Assembly: GCF_000170795.1 (NCBI RefSeq)
Contig: NZ_ABCM01000025.1
Location: 16,887 to 80,886 of the forward strand
Direction of reading: 5' to 3'
Length of the DNA: 64,000 bases
DNA from: Pedobacter sp. BAL39
GTDB lineage: Bacteria; Bacteroidota; Bacteroidia; Sphingobacteriales; Sphingobacteriaceae
Shown here: positions 8,994 through 15,641 of the stretch, piece after piece
Layout: each line of letters opens with the position of its first letter
Numbering within the stretch: the stretch's first letter is position 1
Notes under the pieces: model-generated
Database searches by the model: none
The model's input: only the letters and a program-made list of their open reading frames with translations
What the model was told of the DNA's origin: nothing
Translations under genes and position numbers: made by a program

Positions 8994-9034
8994 AAAATGG
9001 CCTGCAAGGCAAATATTGTGCGCCGCAGGCCATT
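8994..9034 (-). terminator. terminator after the M13 peptidase gene
   Basis: A 10-bp perfect inverted repeat AATGGCCTGC / GCAGGCCATT (8996-9005 with 9025-9034) is followed on the reverse strand by a T-rich run. It lies 10 bases past the peptidase stop. Confidence 0.6.
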
Positions 9035-9043
9035 CAGGGTCAG

Positions 9044-11077
9044 TTACCACATTCTTATCCTATCTTCAGGTTTTTTATACAATTTGTCACCGGGTTTGAC
9101 GTCGAAAGCCTCATACCAGGCGTCCATGTTTACCGGTGCACCGATGGTTCTATATGGACCTGGCGAATGCGGATCTGTTTTGATCAGCTGAGCGGCAGTT
9201 TCGTCGAGAATATTGCCCCTCCATACCTGTGCCCAGGAAAGGAAAAAGCGCTGGTCGGGTGTAAAACCGTCGATCTTTTCTGTCGACTGACCTTGTTTGG
9301 TGAGCTTGAAGGCGGTATATGCGGCGTTCAGCCCACCAAGGTCGCCAATGTTCTCGCCCATGGTCAGTTTGCCAATAACATGGATGGTATCCAACACGGT
9401 ATAGGCATCAAACTGTTCTCCAAGTGCCTTGGTTTTTGCTTCGAACTTCTGCTTGTCTTCGTCGGTCCACCAGTTGCGCAGGTTCCCATCTTTATCGTAC
9501 TGACTTCCGGAATCATCAAAGCCATGTGACATCTCGTGTCCGATGACGGCACCGATACCACCATAATTTACAGCATCGTCGGCATTGGGATCAAAGAAAG
9601 GAAACTGAAGAATACCGGCAGGGAAAACAATTTCATTCATCGTCGGACTGTAATAAGCATTTACCGTTGGTGGTGTCATGCCGAAACGCATACGGTCAAC
9701 GGGTTTACCCAGCTGGCGGATCATATCGTTGTATCCCCATACACCCGCATTGCGCAGGTTTTGAAAATAGGTTTCGCGCCGTATTTGTAGTCCATCGTAG
9801 GTCTTCCATTTTTCAGGATAGCCAATTTTTGGAACAAAGGCATGCAGCTTGGCAAGTGCTTTTTCTTTCGTTGCAGCACTCATCCAGTCGAGGTTTTTGA
9901 TCCTGATCTCGAAAGCCTTACGCAGGTTGTCGATGAGCTCCGTCATGCGCAACTTTGCCTCTGGTTTGAAGTATTTTGCGACATATAGCTGGCCGAGCAA
10001 CTCGCCAATGGTGCCATCGGTCAGCTGCGACATGCGTTGCCATCTTGGCGTCTGTACTTTTTGGCCCGACTGTGCCTGGCTGAAAGCAAAACTCGCATTT
10101 ACGAAGGGACTGCTGAGGTTTGGAGCCGCCGATTTAAGGACGTTCCATTCCAGGTAGGTCTTCCAGTCGGCCACGGGGACGGACTTCAGCATGGCGTCAA
10201 GTGTCACGAAAAACTTGGGTGCAGATACAAGCACCGTATCCTGGCCGGTTACTTTAAGGTTGTTGAGCATCGTGCTCCAGTTGATGTTCGGCGTGGTTTT
10301 ACTGAAGGCTGCAACGGTAAATTTGTTATAGGTTTTATAGGGATCACGCTGCTCTACACGGCTCATCTGTGCTTGGGCAAGCTGCTTTTCGATCGCCATT
10401 ACTGTAGTGGCTTTTCTGGTGGCCTCATCGGCAGTGCCGCCGGTAAGTGTAAACAGGCTGACCATATACTCTGTATAGGCGCCGCGTATTTTAACACTTC
10501 GGCTGTCGTCTTTCAGGTAATAGTCCCGATCCGGCAATGTCGTTCCGCCCTGACTGAACTGTACCATATATTTGGTGACATTCTTGCGGTCCTGGCCCAC
10601 GTAAAACCCGAACATCGGGCTGCCGATTCCGGAAGTACGCATAAGGGTAGCCTGCATCAAAACCCCCTTCAGGTCCTTTATGGCTTTCACTGTGGCGAGA
10701 TCCGCCTTGATGGGTTGGTAACCCAGTTTTTCTATCGCTGCACTGTCCATAGCCGCTGCATAGAAGTCGCCAACTCTTCTGGTGACAGATCCTGCAGGGG
10801 CGGACTGGTCGGCAGCAGCGGCTTCCACCAATCCTTTCACCGCATTGATGTTGAAGTCGCGGAGCAGGTTGAAGCTTCCCCAGCGCGTTTCCTTGGCTGG
10901 AACGGGATTGTTCTTGATCCAGGTACCGCTGGCATATTGATAAAAATCATCGCCGGGTTTCACGGAAAGATCCATATTCGCAGGATCGATAAATTTTGTG
11001 GTAGACTGTGATTGAGCGGAATAGCCGACGGCCAGCATCCCGCAAACAGCGAAAAGGCTTTTCAGGTTTGTATGCAT
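9044..11077 (-). CDS. M13 family zinc metallopeptidase (neprilysin/PepO-like)
   Basis: 677 residues with an N-terminal signal peptide (cleavage near SAQSQS). The M13 signature is complete: zinc motif HEMSH at 514-518 (HExxH), third zinc ligand Glu575 in GENIGDLGG, NAYYSPTMNEIVFPAGILQ before the zinc motif and the family C-terminal tryptophan (RIRMW). The N-terminal half is the PF05649-type helical domain (DFYQYASGTWIKNNPVP). It is predicted to act in the periplasm or outside the cell on short peptides. A compact hairpin lies in the upstream leader. Confidence 0.95.
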   Translation of the reverse strand: MHTNLKSLFAVCGMLAVGYSAQSQSTTKFIDPANMDLSVKPGDDFYQYASGTWIKNNPVPAKETRWGSFNLLRDFNINAVKGLVEAAAADQSAPAGSVTRRVGDFYAAAMDSAAIEKLGYQPIKADLATVKAIKDLKGVLMQATLMRTSGIGSPMFGFYVGQDRKNVTKYMVQFSQGGTTLPDRDYYLKDDSRSVKIRGAYTEYMVSLFTLTGGTADEATRKATTVMAIEKQLAQAQMSRVEQRDPYKTYNKFTVAAFSKTTPNINWSTMLNNLKVTGQDTVLVSAPKFFVTLDAMLKSVPVADWKTYLEWNVLKSAAPNLSSPFVNASFAFSQAQSGQKVQTPRWQRMSQLTDGTIGELLGQLYVAKYFKPEAKLRMTELIDNLRKAFEIRIKNLDWMSAATKEKALAKLHAFVPKIGYPEKWKTYDGLQIRRETYFQNLRNAGVWGYNDMIRQLGKPVDRMRFGMTPPTVNAYYSPTMNEIVFPAGILQFPFFDPNADDAVNYGGIGAVIGHEMSHGFDDSGSQYDKDGNLRNWWTDEDKQKFEAKTKALGEQFDAYTVLDTIHVIGKLTMGENIGDLGGLNAAYTAFKLTKQGQSTEKIDGFTPDQRFFLSWAQVWRGNILDETAAQLIKTDPHSPGPYRTIGAPVNMDAWYEAFDVKPGDKLYKKPEDRIRMW

Positions 11078-11099
11078 AAAAGGTAGTTAGTTAATTCTT

Positions 11100-11143
11100 G
11101 AAATAGCCCTGGCAAAGCGCCATGCCGCTTTACTTGCTATTTC
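11100..11143 (-). other. nested inverted repeat in the M13 gene leader
   Basis: GAAATAGC (11100-11107) pairs with GCTATTTC (11136-11143), enclosing AAAGCG / CGCTTT (11114-11119 with 11126-11131). The structure sits 23-66 bases upstream of the M13 start codon, so it would be in its 5' leader if the transcript begins upstream of it. Confidence 0.4.
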
Positions 11144-11378
11144 TTAAAGGCCGAATGTAGAGAATGACAGGTAGGAAACCTTAATTCCAATAAAAATATT
11201 ACTTGTTGAACCAGTAATACAACTTCGCTAACCCAATCTTCCTCATGACATCATGTGTGAAAGAAAATATCTTAATCGCTTTCATAGCTTGGAGTATTTA
11301 TATCTATTTAACATTTTTTAACATATTTTATTGTGTGCTCTATAAAATATAGGGCTCGGGTCGGGAGGGTAGCTGTTG

Positions 11379-11407
11379 TTTGCAACCGCTGTTAATTGTT
11401 ACATTTG
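11379..11407 (+). promoter_or_regulatory. promoter of the S9 peptidase gene
   Basis: TTTG (11379-11382), 17-base spacer and TACATTTG (11400-11407) fit the Bacteroidota -33/-7 pattern. The box ends 19 bases before the ATG at 11427. Confidence 0.6.
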
Positions 11408-11426
11408 GCCCATCAATTCAAAAAAG

Positions 11427-13592
11427 ATGAAGAAATTTTTATTATTAAGTCAGCTGCTCTGCGCCTCACTGTTCGGTGTTGCACAGCAAAAAATGCTGAC
11501 CATGCAGGATGCAATGACGAATGCGCGTACTACATTGGCACCGCAAACCATGCCTCAACTTCAGTTCATCTATGGAACGGAGGAATACGTGTATGCGAAA
11601 AGGTCTGGCGACGTGGTGGAATGGATGAGCGGAAAGGCAAATGACCCCTCAGAACACACCTTCCTCTCCTTATCGCAGCTCAATAAAAAACTTCATACAG
11701 CGGGGCAGGATACGGTGCAGGCGATGCCATATATCATCTTTAATGAGGGGCCTGAATGGATCATGTACATCAACGGTGCTAAAGTGGCATTTGACCCTGT
11801 AAAAAATACCTACAGGACAATACTGACGGCAGAGCTCGGACAAAAAGCAAATGTAGAAGAGGGAAGTGCCGGTTATGTGGCCTACCTGGATCAATCTAAC
11901 CTCTTTGTTGCGAAAGGCGCTGATGTAAAACAAGTGACCTCAGATGGCAGCAGCGATATCGTTTACGCTTCCTCGGTACACCGTGATGAGTTTGGCATTT
12001 CTAAAGGTACGTTCTGGAGCAACTCGGGCAACCAGCTGGCCTTCTACAGGATGGATCAGAGCATGGTGACAGATTATCCTATTGTCGACTGGACCTCGCG
12101 CCCTGCCAAAAATGTGAACATCAAATACCCTATGGCCGGTGATAAGAGTCACCATGTTACCGTAGGTGTTTACAACGCAGCAACAAAAACTACAGTTTAC
12201 CTGAAAACTGGTGAGCCTGCGGAACAGTATCTTACTAACATCGCCTGGAGCCCGGATGACAAATACATCTTTATCGCCGTCGTCAACCGTGGGCAGAACC
12301 ATATGAAACTGAACCAATATGATGCAACAACAGGGAACTTCATGAAAACGCTGTTCGAAGAAAAAGACAGTAAATACGTGGAGCCGCTGGTGCCCATGTT
12401 GTTTCTGAAAAATGATGCCTCCAGATTTATCTGGCAAAGTAACCGCGACGGTTGGAACCACCTCTACTTATTCGACCTCAGTGGTAAACTCCTGAAGCAG
12501 CTGACAAAAGGGAACTGGGAAGTGCTGGAGGTAAAAGGCTTCACTACGAACGGCGATCAGCTATTTTATGTGTCGACAGCGGAATCACCCATCACCAGAA
12601 ACCTCTATTCCCTGAATATAAAATCAGCTAAATCTACACGGATGACGAAAGGCTTCGCTGTTCATAATGCACAGGTCAGCAGCTCTGGGAAGTCTGTCAT
12701 CGATCAATACAGTAAGCCTGATCAGCCCCGCATCATACAGGTGCTGGAGCCTGCTACAGGAAAAGAAAAGGTGCTGCTGAAAGCTGTAAACCCATTGGCC
12801 GACTACGCCACGGCAAGCTCTTCTATATTTACCATTAAAAGTGATACTGGCGACGACCTCTATTGTAGCCTCTACAAACCGGTAGGCATGAGTGGCGCCG
12901 ACAGTACTAAAAAACACCCCGCAGTGGTGTATTGGTATGGTGGCTCCCATGCCCAGCTCATCACCAACAGCTGGAACGCCGGTGCTGGCGACTACTGGTT
13001 CCGGTATATGGCGCAACGTGGTTATGTGGTGCTTACCATCGACACCCGTGGTAGCGATAACAGGGGCAAGGCTTTTGAACAATCGATGTTTCGCAGGGTT
13101 GGCGATGTGCAGATGCAGGATATGATGAAAGCAGTGGGATACCTAAAGGGTCTTCCTTATGCAGATACGGAGCGCATGGGCCTCTTTGGATGGAGCTTTG
13201 GCGGTTTCAATACAGTCGACTTCATGCTGACACACCCCGGTGTGTTTAAAGCCGCGGTTGCGGGCGGTCCGGTCATCAACTGGAACTTCTATGAAGTAAT
13301 GTACACCGAACGTTATATGGATACTCCTCAGGAAAATCCTGAAGGCTTCGCCGCAACCAACCTGTCGGACAAAGTGCAAAACCTGAAAGGAAATCTGCTC
13401 CTGATCCACGGCCTGCAGGATCCGGTAGTGCTACAACAAAATACGGTAGATTTTGTGAAACATGCAGTCGATAAAAATGTGCAGGTTGACTATATGATCT
13501 ACCCTGGACATGAGCACAATGTGACCGGCAAAGACCGGGCACATCTGTATCAGAAAGTTACGGATTACTTCATGCTGCATTTGCTCAAATAG
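11427..13592 (+). CDS. S9B family dipeptidyl peptidase IV-like serine peptidase
   Basis: 721 residues. The ATG at 11427 is preferred over 11376 because it opens directly with a signal peptide (KKFLLLSQLLCASLFGVAQ) and lies downstream of the promoter. The N-terminal half is the DPP IV beta-propeller (WSPDDKYIFIAVVNR, FIWQSNRDGWNHLYLF). The C-terminal alpha/beta hydrolase domain holds the catalytic triad: Ser590 in GWSFGGF, Asp665 in HGLQDPVV and His697 in the YPGHEHNV block. It would cleave dipeptides, often X-Pro, from peptides in the periplasm. It ends just before structured element copy 1. Confidence 0.93.
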   Translation: MKKFLLLSQLLCASLFGVAQQKMLTMQDAMTNARTTLAPQTMPQLQFIYGTEEYVYAKRSGDVVEWMSGKANDPSEHTFLSLSQLNKKLHTAGQDTVQAMPYIIFNEGPEWIMYINGAKVAFDPVKNTYRTILTAELGQKANVEEGSAGYVAYLDQSNLFVAKGADVKQVTSDGSSDIVYASSVHRDEFGISKGTFWSNSGNQLAFYRMDQSMVTDYPIVDWTSRPAKNVNIKYPMAGDKSHHVTVGVYNAATKTTVYLKTGEPAEQYLTNIAWSPDDKYIFIAVVNRGQNHMKLNQYDATTGNFMKTLFEEKDSKYVEPLVPMLFLKNDASRFIWQSNRDGWNHLYLFDLSGKLLKQLTKGNWEVLEVKGFTTNGDQLFYVSTAESPITRNLYSLNIKSAKSTRMTKGFAVHNAQVSSSGKSVIDQYSKPDQPRIIQVLEPATGKEKVLLKAVNPLADYATASSSIFTIKSDTGDDLYCSLYKPVGMSGADSTKKHPAVVYWYGGSHAQLITNSWNAGAGDYWFRYMAQRGYVVLTIDTRGSDNRGKAFEQSMFRRVGDVQMQDMMKAVGYLKGLPYADTERMGLFGWSFGGFNTVDFMLTHPGVFKAAVAGGPVINWNFYEVMYTERYMDTPQENPEGFAATNLSDKVQNLKGNLLLIHGLQDPVVLQQNTVDFVKHAVDKNVQVDYMIYPGHEHNVTGKDRAHLYQKVTDYFMLHLLK

Positions 13593-13604
13593 TCTTTCTT
13601 CTTT

Positions 13605-13690
13605 AAAAAAAAAAGCCGGTATGCGCTTCGGACTCAAAATCTTTTGAAGGAAAGATTTTACATGTCCTCATCGCACACCGGTTTTTTTTT
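13605..13690. repeat. structured inverted-repeat element, copy 1 (possible bidirectional terminator or RNA)
   Basis: Nested stem-loop. The outer stem is an A-run plus CCGGT (13616-13620) pairing with ACCGG (13077 in window numbering is 13677-13681) plus a T-run, then an A-C mismatch (13621/13676) and TGCG / CGCA. The inner stem is GGAC / GTCC (13630-13633 with 13664-13667). The apical 9-bp stem AAAATCTTT / AAAGATTTT has loop TGAAGG (13645-13650). The core 13624-13673 is identical base for base to 18355-18404, while the outer stem differs with compensating changes. It lies 12 bases past the S9 peptidase stop, and both strands end in T-runs. Confidence 0.75.
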
Positions 13691-13880
13691 GCATCATCCA
13701 TTGGTAATTTCGCATATGCAGGTGGCAAATCCGAATTTGTGAAACAGATGTGATGGTGGTTTTGCCGGAAAGGAAGGAATCCGGTATGGCGCAGGTTGGG
13801 AGCGGAAAAAGGTTTTTGGGAATGTGGTTTGTGTATGATTTTGAGATGTGAAATATTGACGAGAGATGTTTTTTTGAGTG

Positions 13881-13969
13881 TGATGCATTTTATTGAGTGT
13901 GTTGAGGTGTCCTCATTCAATGTTTGATGCATTTTATTTGAGTGTGTTGAGGTATCCTCATTCAATGTG
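13881..13969. repeat. two-unit tandem repeat, 44/45 nt
   Basis: Units 13881-13924 and 13925-13969 are nearly identical, with one inserted T, one G/A change and a last-base difference. Each contains a small hairpin, TTGAGG / CCTCA(A/T). There are no spacers and no third full copy, so this is not a CRISPR array. Confidence 0.75.
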
Positions 13970-14626
13970 TTTAGGGTGTTTTTCCAGACGATATGCCAGA
14001 TGTCTTTTTGATGTGAAATCAATAGTAGGGTTAGACATGGATGAAAAAGAAAGCGGGAATGATCTCCGACCACTCCCGCTTCATCTAAATTAACGCTCTC
14101 ACATATAAAGACGTCAATCCAGGTCAAATATTGTATGCGGGTTTAAAAAAAATGTGCTGAAGTGGAGATTGTCGTGAATGCTGACCGGAGGACCGGATAA
14201 ATTACTGGCGAATATATTTTAGGTTGAATTTTTATTTATTTGCGTTTTTTAGGCCGTTTTTTATGTTGAAGCGGAAGTAATTAATTTTTTTTTTCACTTT
14301 CAAAAGTAGCTGACAGGCGCGTTTATTTTTCAAAAAAAGACTTTGACAGAAAAGTTGGAATTGATTGGCTTTATGGCAGTACACCAGATATAATACTCAT
14401 TTTCACTGTCTTTATGTTCCTTTGAGCATCTTTAGTAGCTTTTTTGTTCTTTAAATTAAATCTTTTGTCTTTAAAGTTTGTTTATTAAGTTTGTGTTCTT
14501 GTTGATGAAATCTGGTTTCCTATTAAGGTGTCTGTGTTTTGTCTTAAGAAAACAAGATTTATTATTATGCTACTAAACATTCAAGTTTCTGAACAATTAC
14601 GTAACTTCAATAGAAGGCCACGTATC

Positions 14627-14872
14627 ATGAAAAAAAAGCTGACATTAGTCGTCGAGGAAGAAGTAATTAAAAAAGCAGGCCTATATGCTGAAAGGACAGG
14701 GAAAAGTTTGTCTGAATTGGTTGGGCGATATCTGGAAACATTGGGAGAAGAGGGAACGGATACTAGCCAGCTGTCTCCTAAATTAAAAAAGCTAGTTGGA
14801 GCGGTTAAGTTGCCTGCTAATTTTGATGAGAAGAAAGAACTCCGTGCTTACCTGGATCGCAAACACTTATGA
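14627..14872 (+). CDS. antitoxin of a PIN-domain toxin pair (DUF6364-like)
   Basis: 81 residues from the ATG at 14627; an in-frame ATG at 14528 would add an unrelated extension. The N-terminal KKLTLVVEEEVIKKAGLYA followed by GKSLSELVGRYLE looks like a ribbon-helix-helix DNA-binding fold as in DUF6364 antitoxins. The C-terminal segment LSPKLKKLVGAVKLP is the type that wraps the toxin. The stop overlaps the toxin start by four bases (ATGA), which fits translational coupling. It is expected to neutralise the toxin and repress the operon. The surrounding AT-rich DNA suggests acquisition by transfer. Confidence 0.8.
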   Translation: MKKKLTLVVEEEVIKKAGLYAERTGKSLSELVGRYLETLGEEGTDTSQLSPKLKKLVGAVKLPANFDEKKELRAYLDRKHL

Positions 14873-15294
14873 GAAATGTATTTGTTGATACCAATGTTCT
14901 TATCGATCTTCTGGGAGACCGGGTTCCTTTTAGTAAATCCGCGATAGAATTGTTTGATCTTGCAGAGAGGAAGAAAGTCAGGCTTTATACTTCCTCACAT
15001 TCGTATGCTACAACACATTATGTGCTTAGAAAAGAAATGGGAGAGCAACAATTGCGTGATCTGCTCTACTTGACGATGGATTATATTGATCTGATTGCTA
15101 TAGATACCTCAATTATCAAAGAAAGCGTTCTCTCCAATCATGAGGACTTTGAAGATGCAATTCAAATATTTGCCGCAAAATCAGTCGCGGCGATGGATAT
15201 CATGGTTACCAGAGACAAGGACCTGGAAAATTTTAAAGACGCGGGAATCAGGATACTGCCAACAGAGGAAGCGATCCAGTGTTTATTTGAGTAA
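14869..15294 (+). CDS. PIN-domain (VapC-like) ribonuclease toxin
   Basis: 141 residues. PIN-domain acidic residues are visible: Asp7 in VFVDTNVLIDLL, Asp96 in DFEDAIQ, and Asp110 and Asp116 in MDIMVTRDKD. Family members are Mg-dependent ribonucleases that cut tRNA or rRNA when the antitoxin is degraded. Start and length are normal. It overlaps the antitoxin gene by ATGA, and the pair forms a two-gene unit. Confidence 0.88.
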   Translation: MRNVFVDTNVLIDLLGDRVPFSKSAIELFDLAERKKVRLYTSSHSYATTHYVLRKEMGEQQLRDLLYLTMDYIDLIAIDTSIIKESVLSNHEDFEDAIQIFAAKSVAAMDIMVTRDKDLENFKDAGIRILPTEEAIQCLFE

Positions 15295-15502
15295 TCATCA
15301 TGGCTGTTTCCTGGAAAACACCATCGTTCATACGCGAAATGAAGACAGTTTCAAGCATGAACGTAAACGGTATGCCTGCAACAGAAGTTTGGCTAATGAT
15401 GAAGATTGAAGTGTGATGATTGGCTTGGTTAAATCATCGCAGAAAATTGAGAAAAGAATTGCTGAACCAACAAAAATGAACAACATGCTTTTCCGGATGC
15501 GG

Positions 15503-15588
15503 AAAAAAGCCCGCGGTTATAAGCCGACATGCAAATGTTTTCTCCTTCAAAAAAACATTTGGGAAGGCGAATAACTGACGGCTTTTTT
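15503..15588. repeat. structured inverted-repeat element, diverged copy 3 (inverted)
   Basis: The outer stem is AAAAAAGCC (15503-15511) with GGCTTTTTT (15580-15588). Next come GTTAT / ATAAC (15516-15520 with 15571-15575) and GCC / GGC (15523-15525 with 15566-15568). The apical 10-bp stem CAAATGTTTT / AAAACATTTG spans 15532-15561. Read on the reverse strand, it shares with copies 1 and 2 the loop TTTTGAAGGA, the CATGTC after the apical stem and the A-run/T-run outer ends. Only short blocks are identical, so family membership is probable rather than certain. Confidence 0.5.
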
Positions 15589-15606
15589 CTTTCCGTATTA
15601 AAAAGC

Positions 15607-15614
15607 TATTTTTG
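15607..15614 (+). promoter_or_regulatory. -7 box (TATTTTTG) for valS
   Basis: TATTTTTG matches TAnnTTTG and ends 27 bases before the valS ATG at 15642, just downstream of structured element copy 3. Confidence 0.5.
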
Positions 15615-15641
15615 TGCTTCAACAGATACTTTTTCTTAATA

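Larger units (their letters stand above)
11078..11426. other. intergenic region between divergent peptidase genes
   Basis: About 350 bases between the M13 gene (reverse) and the S9 gene (forward). It holds a nested inverted repeat at 11100-11143 near the M13 start and a clear promoter for the S9 gene at 11379-11407. The AT-rich middle (11200-11340) shows nothing further. Confidence 0.6.
13593..14626. other. long AT-rich intergenic region with repeats
   Basis: Just over 1 kb with no convincing gene. It holds structured element copy 1 (13605-13690), a two-unit 44/45-nt tandem repeat (13881-13969) and an 8-bp inverted repeat AAGCGGGA / TCCCGCTT (14051-14058 with 14074-14081). A T-rich stretch (14220-14560) leads to the toxin-antitoxin pair. 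A 174-codon reverse frame covers part of it but only translates the repeats. Base composition is clearly more AT-rich than the neighbouring genes. Confidence 0.6.
15295..15641. other. intergenic region between toxin gene and valS
   Basis: Holds a 38-codon forward frame (15300-15416) without recognisable similarity, structured element copy 3 (15503-15588) and the valS -7 box (15607-15614). The small frame starts right behind the toxin stop. I see no evidence that it is translated. Confidence 0.5.

Noticed and set aside
10037..11011. 324-codon forward frame inside the M13 peptidase gene
   Set aside because: Antisense shadow of a complete, well-supported gene with intact catalytic motifs; no promoter of its own.
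13605..13672. 22-residue reverse-strand peptide (MRTCKIFPSKDF...) encoded by the structured element in copies 1 and 2
   Set aside because: The frame is open only because the core is identical; it stops after the T-run in copy 1 but runs on in copy 2, and the differences follow base pairing, not codons. RNA structure explains it better.
13605..13690. Resemblance of the reverse-strand core (CGATGAGGAC ... GTCCGAAG) to a hammerhead ribozyme core
   Set aside because: The CUGAUGA and GAAA boxes are not exact, and there is no third stem or cleavage site; the flanks simply pair with each other.
13881..13969. Possible CRISPR-like repeat
   Set aside because: Only two units, adjacent with no spacers, and no cas genes in the window.
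13603..14127. 174-codon reverse-strand frame covering the AT-rich region
   Set aside because: It translates the 44-nt tandem repeats and the structured element; no signal peptide, domain or promoter. Not a gene.
15300..15416. 38-codon forward frame behind the toxin gene
   Set aside because: No recognisable similarity, no promoter or coupling signal; noted only in the intergenic entry.
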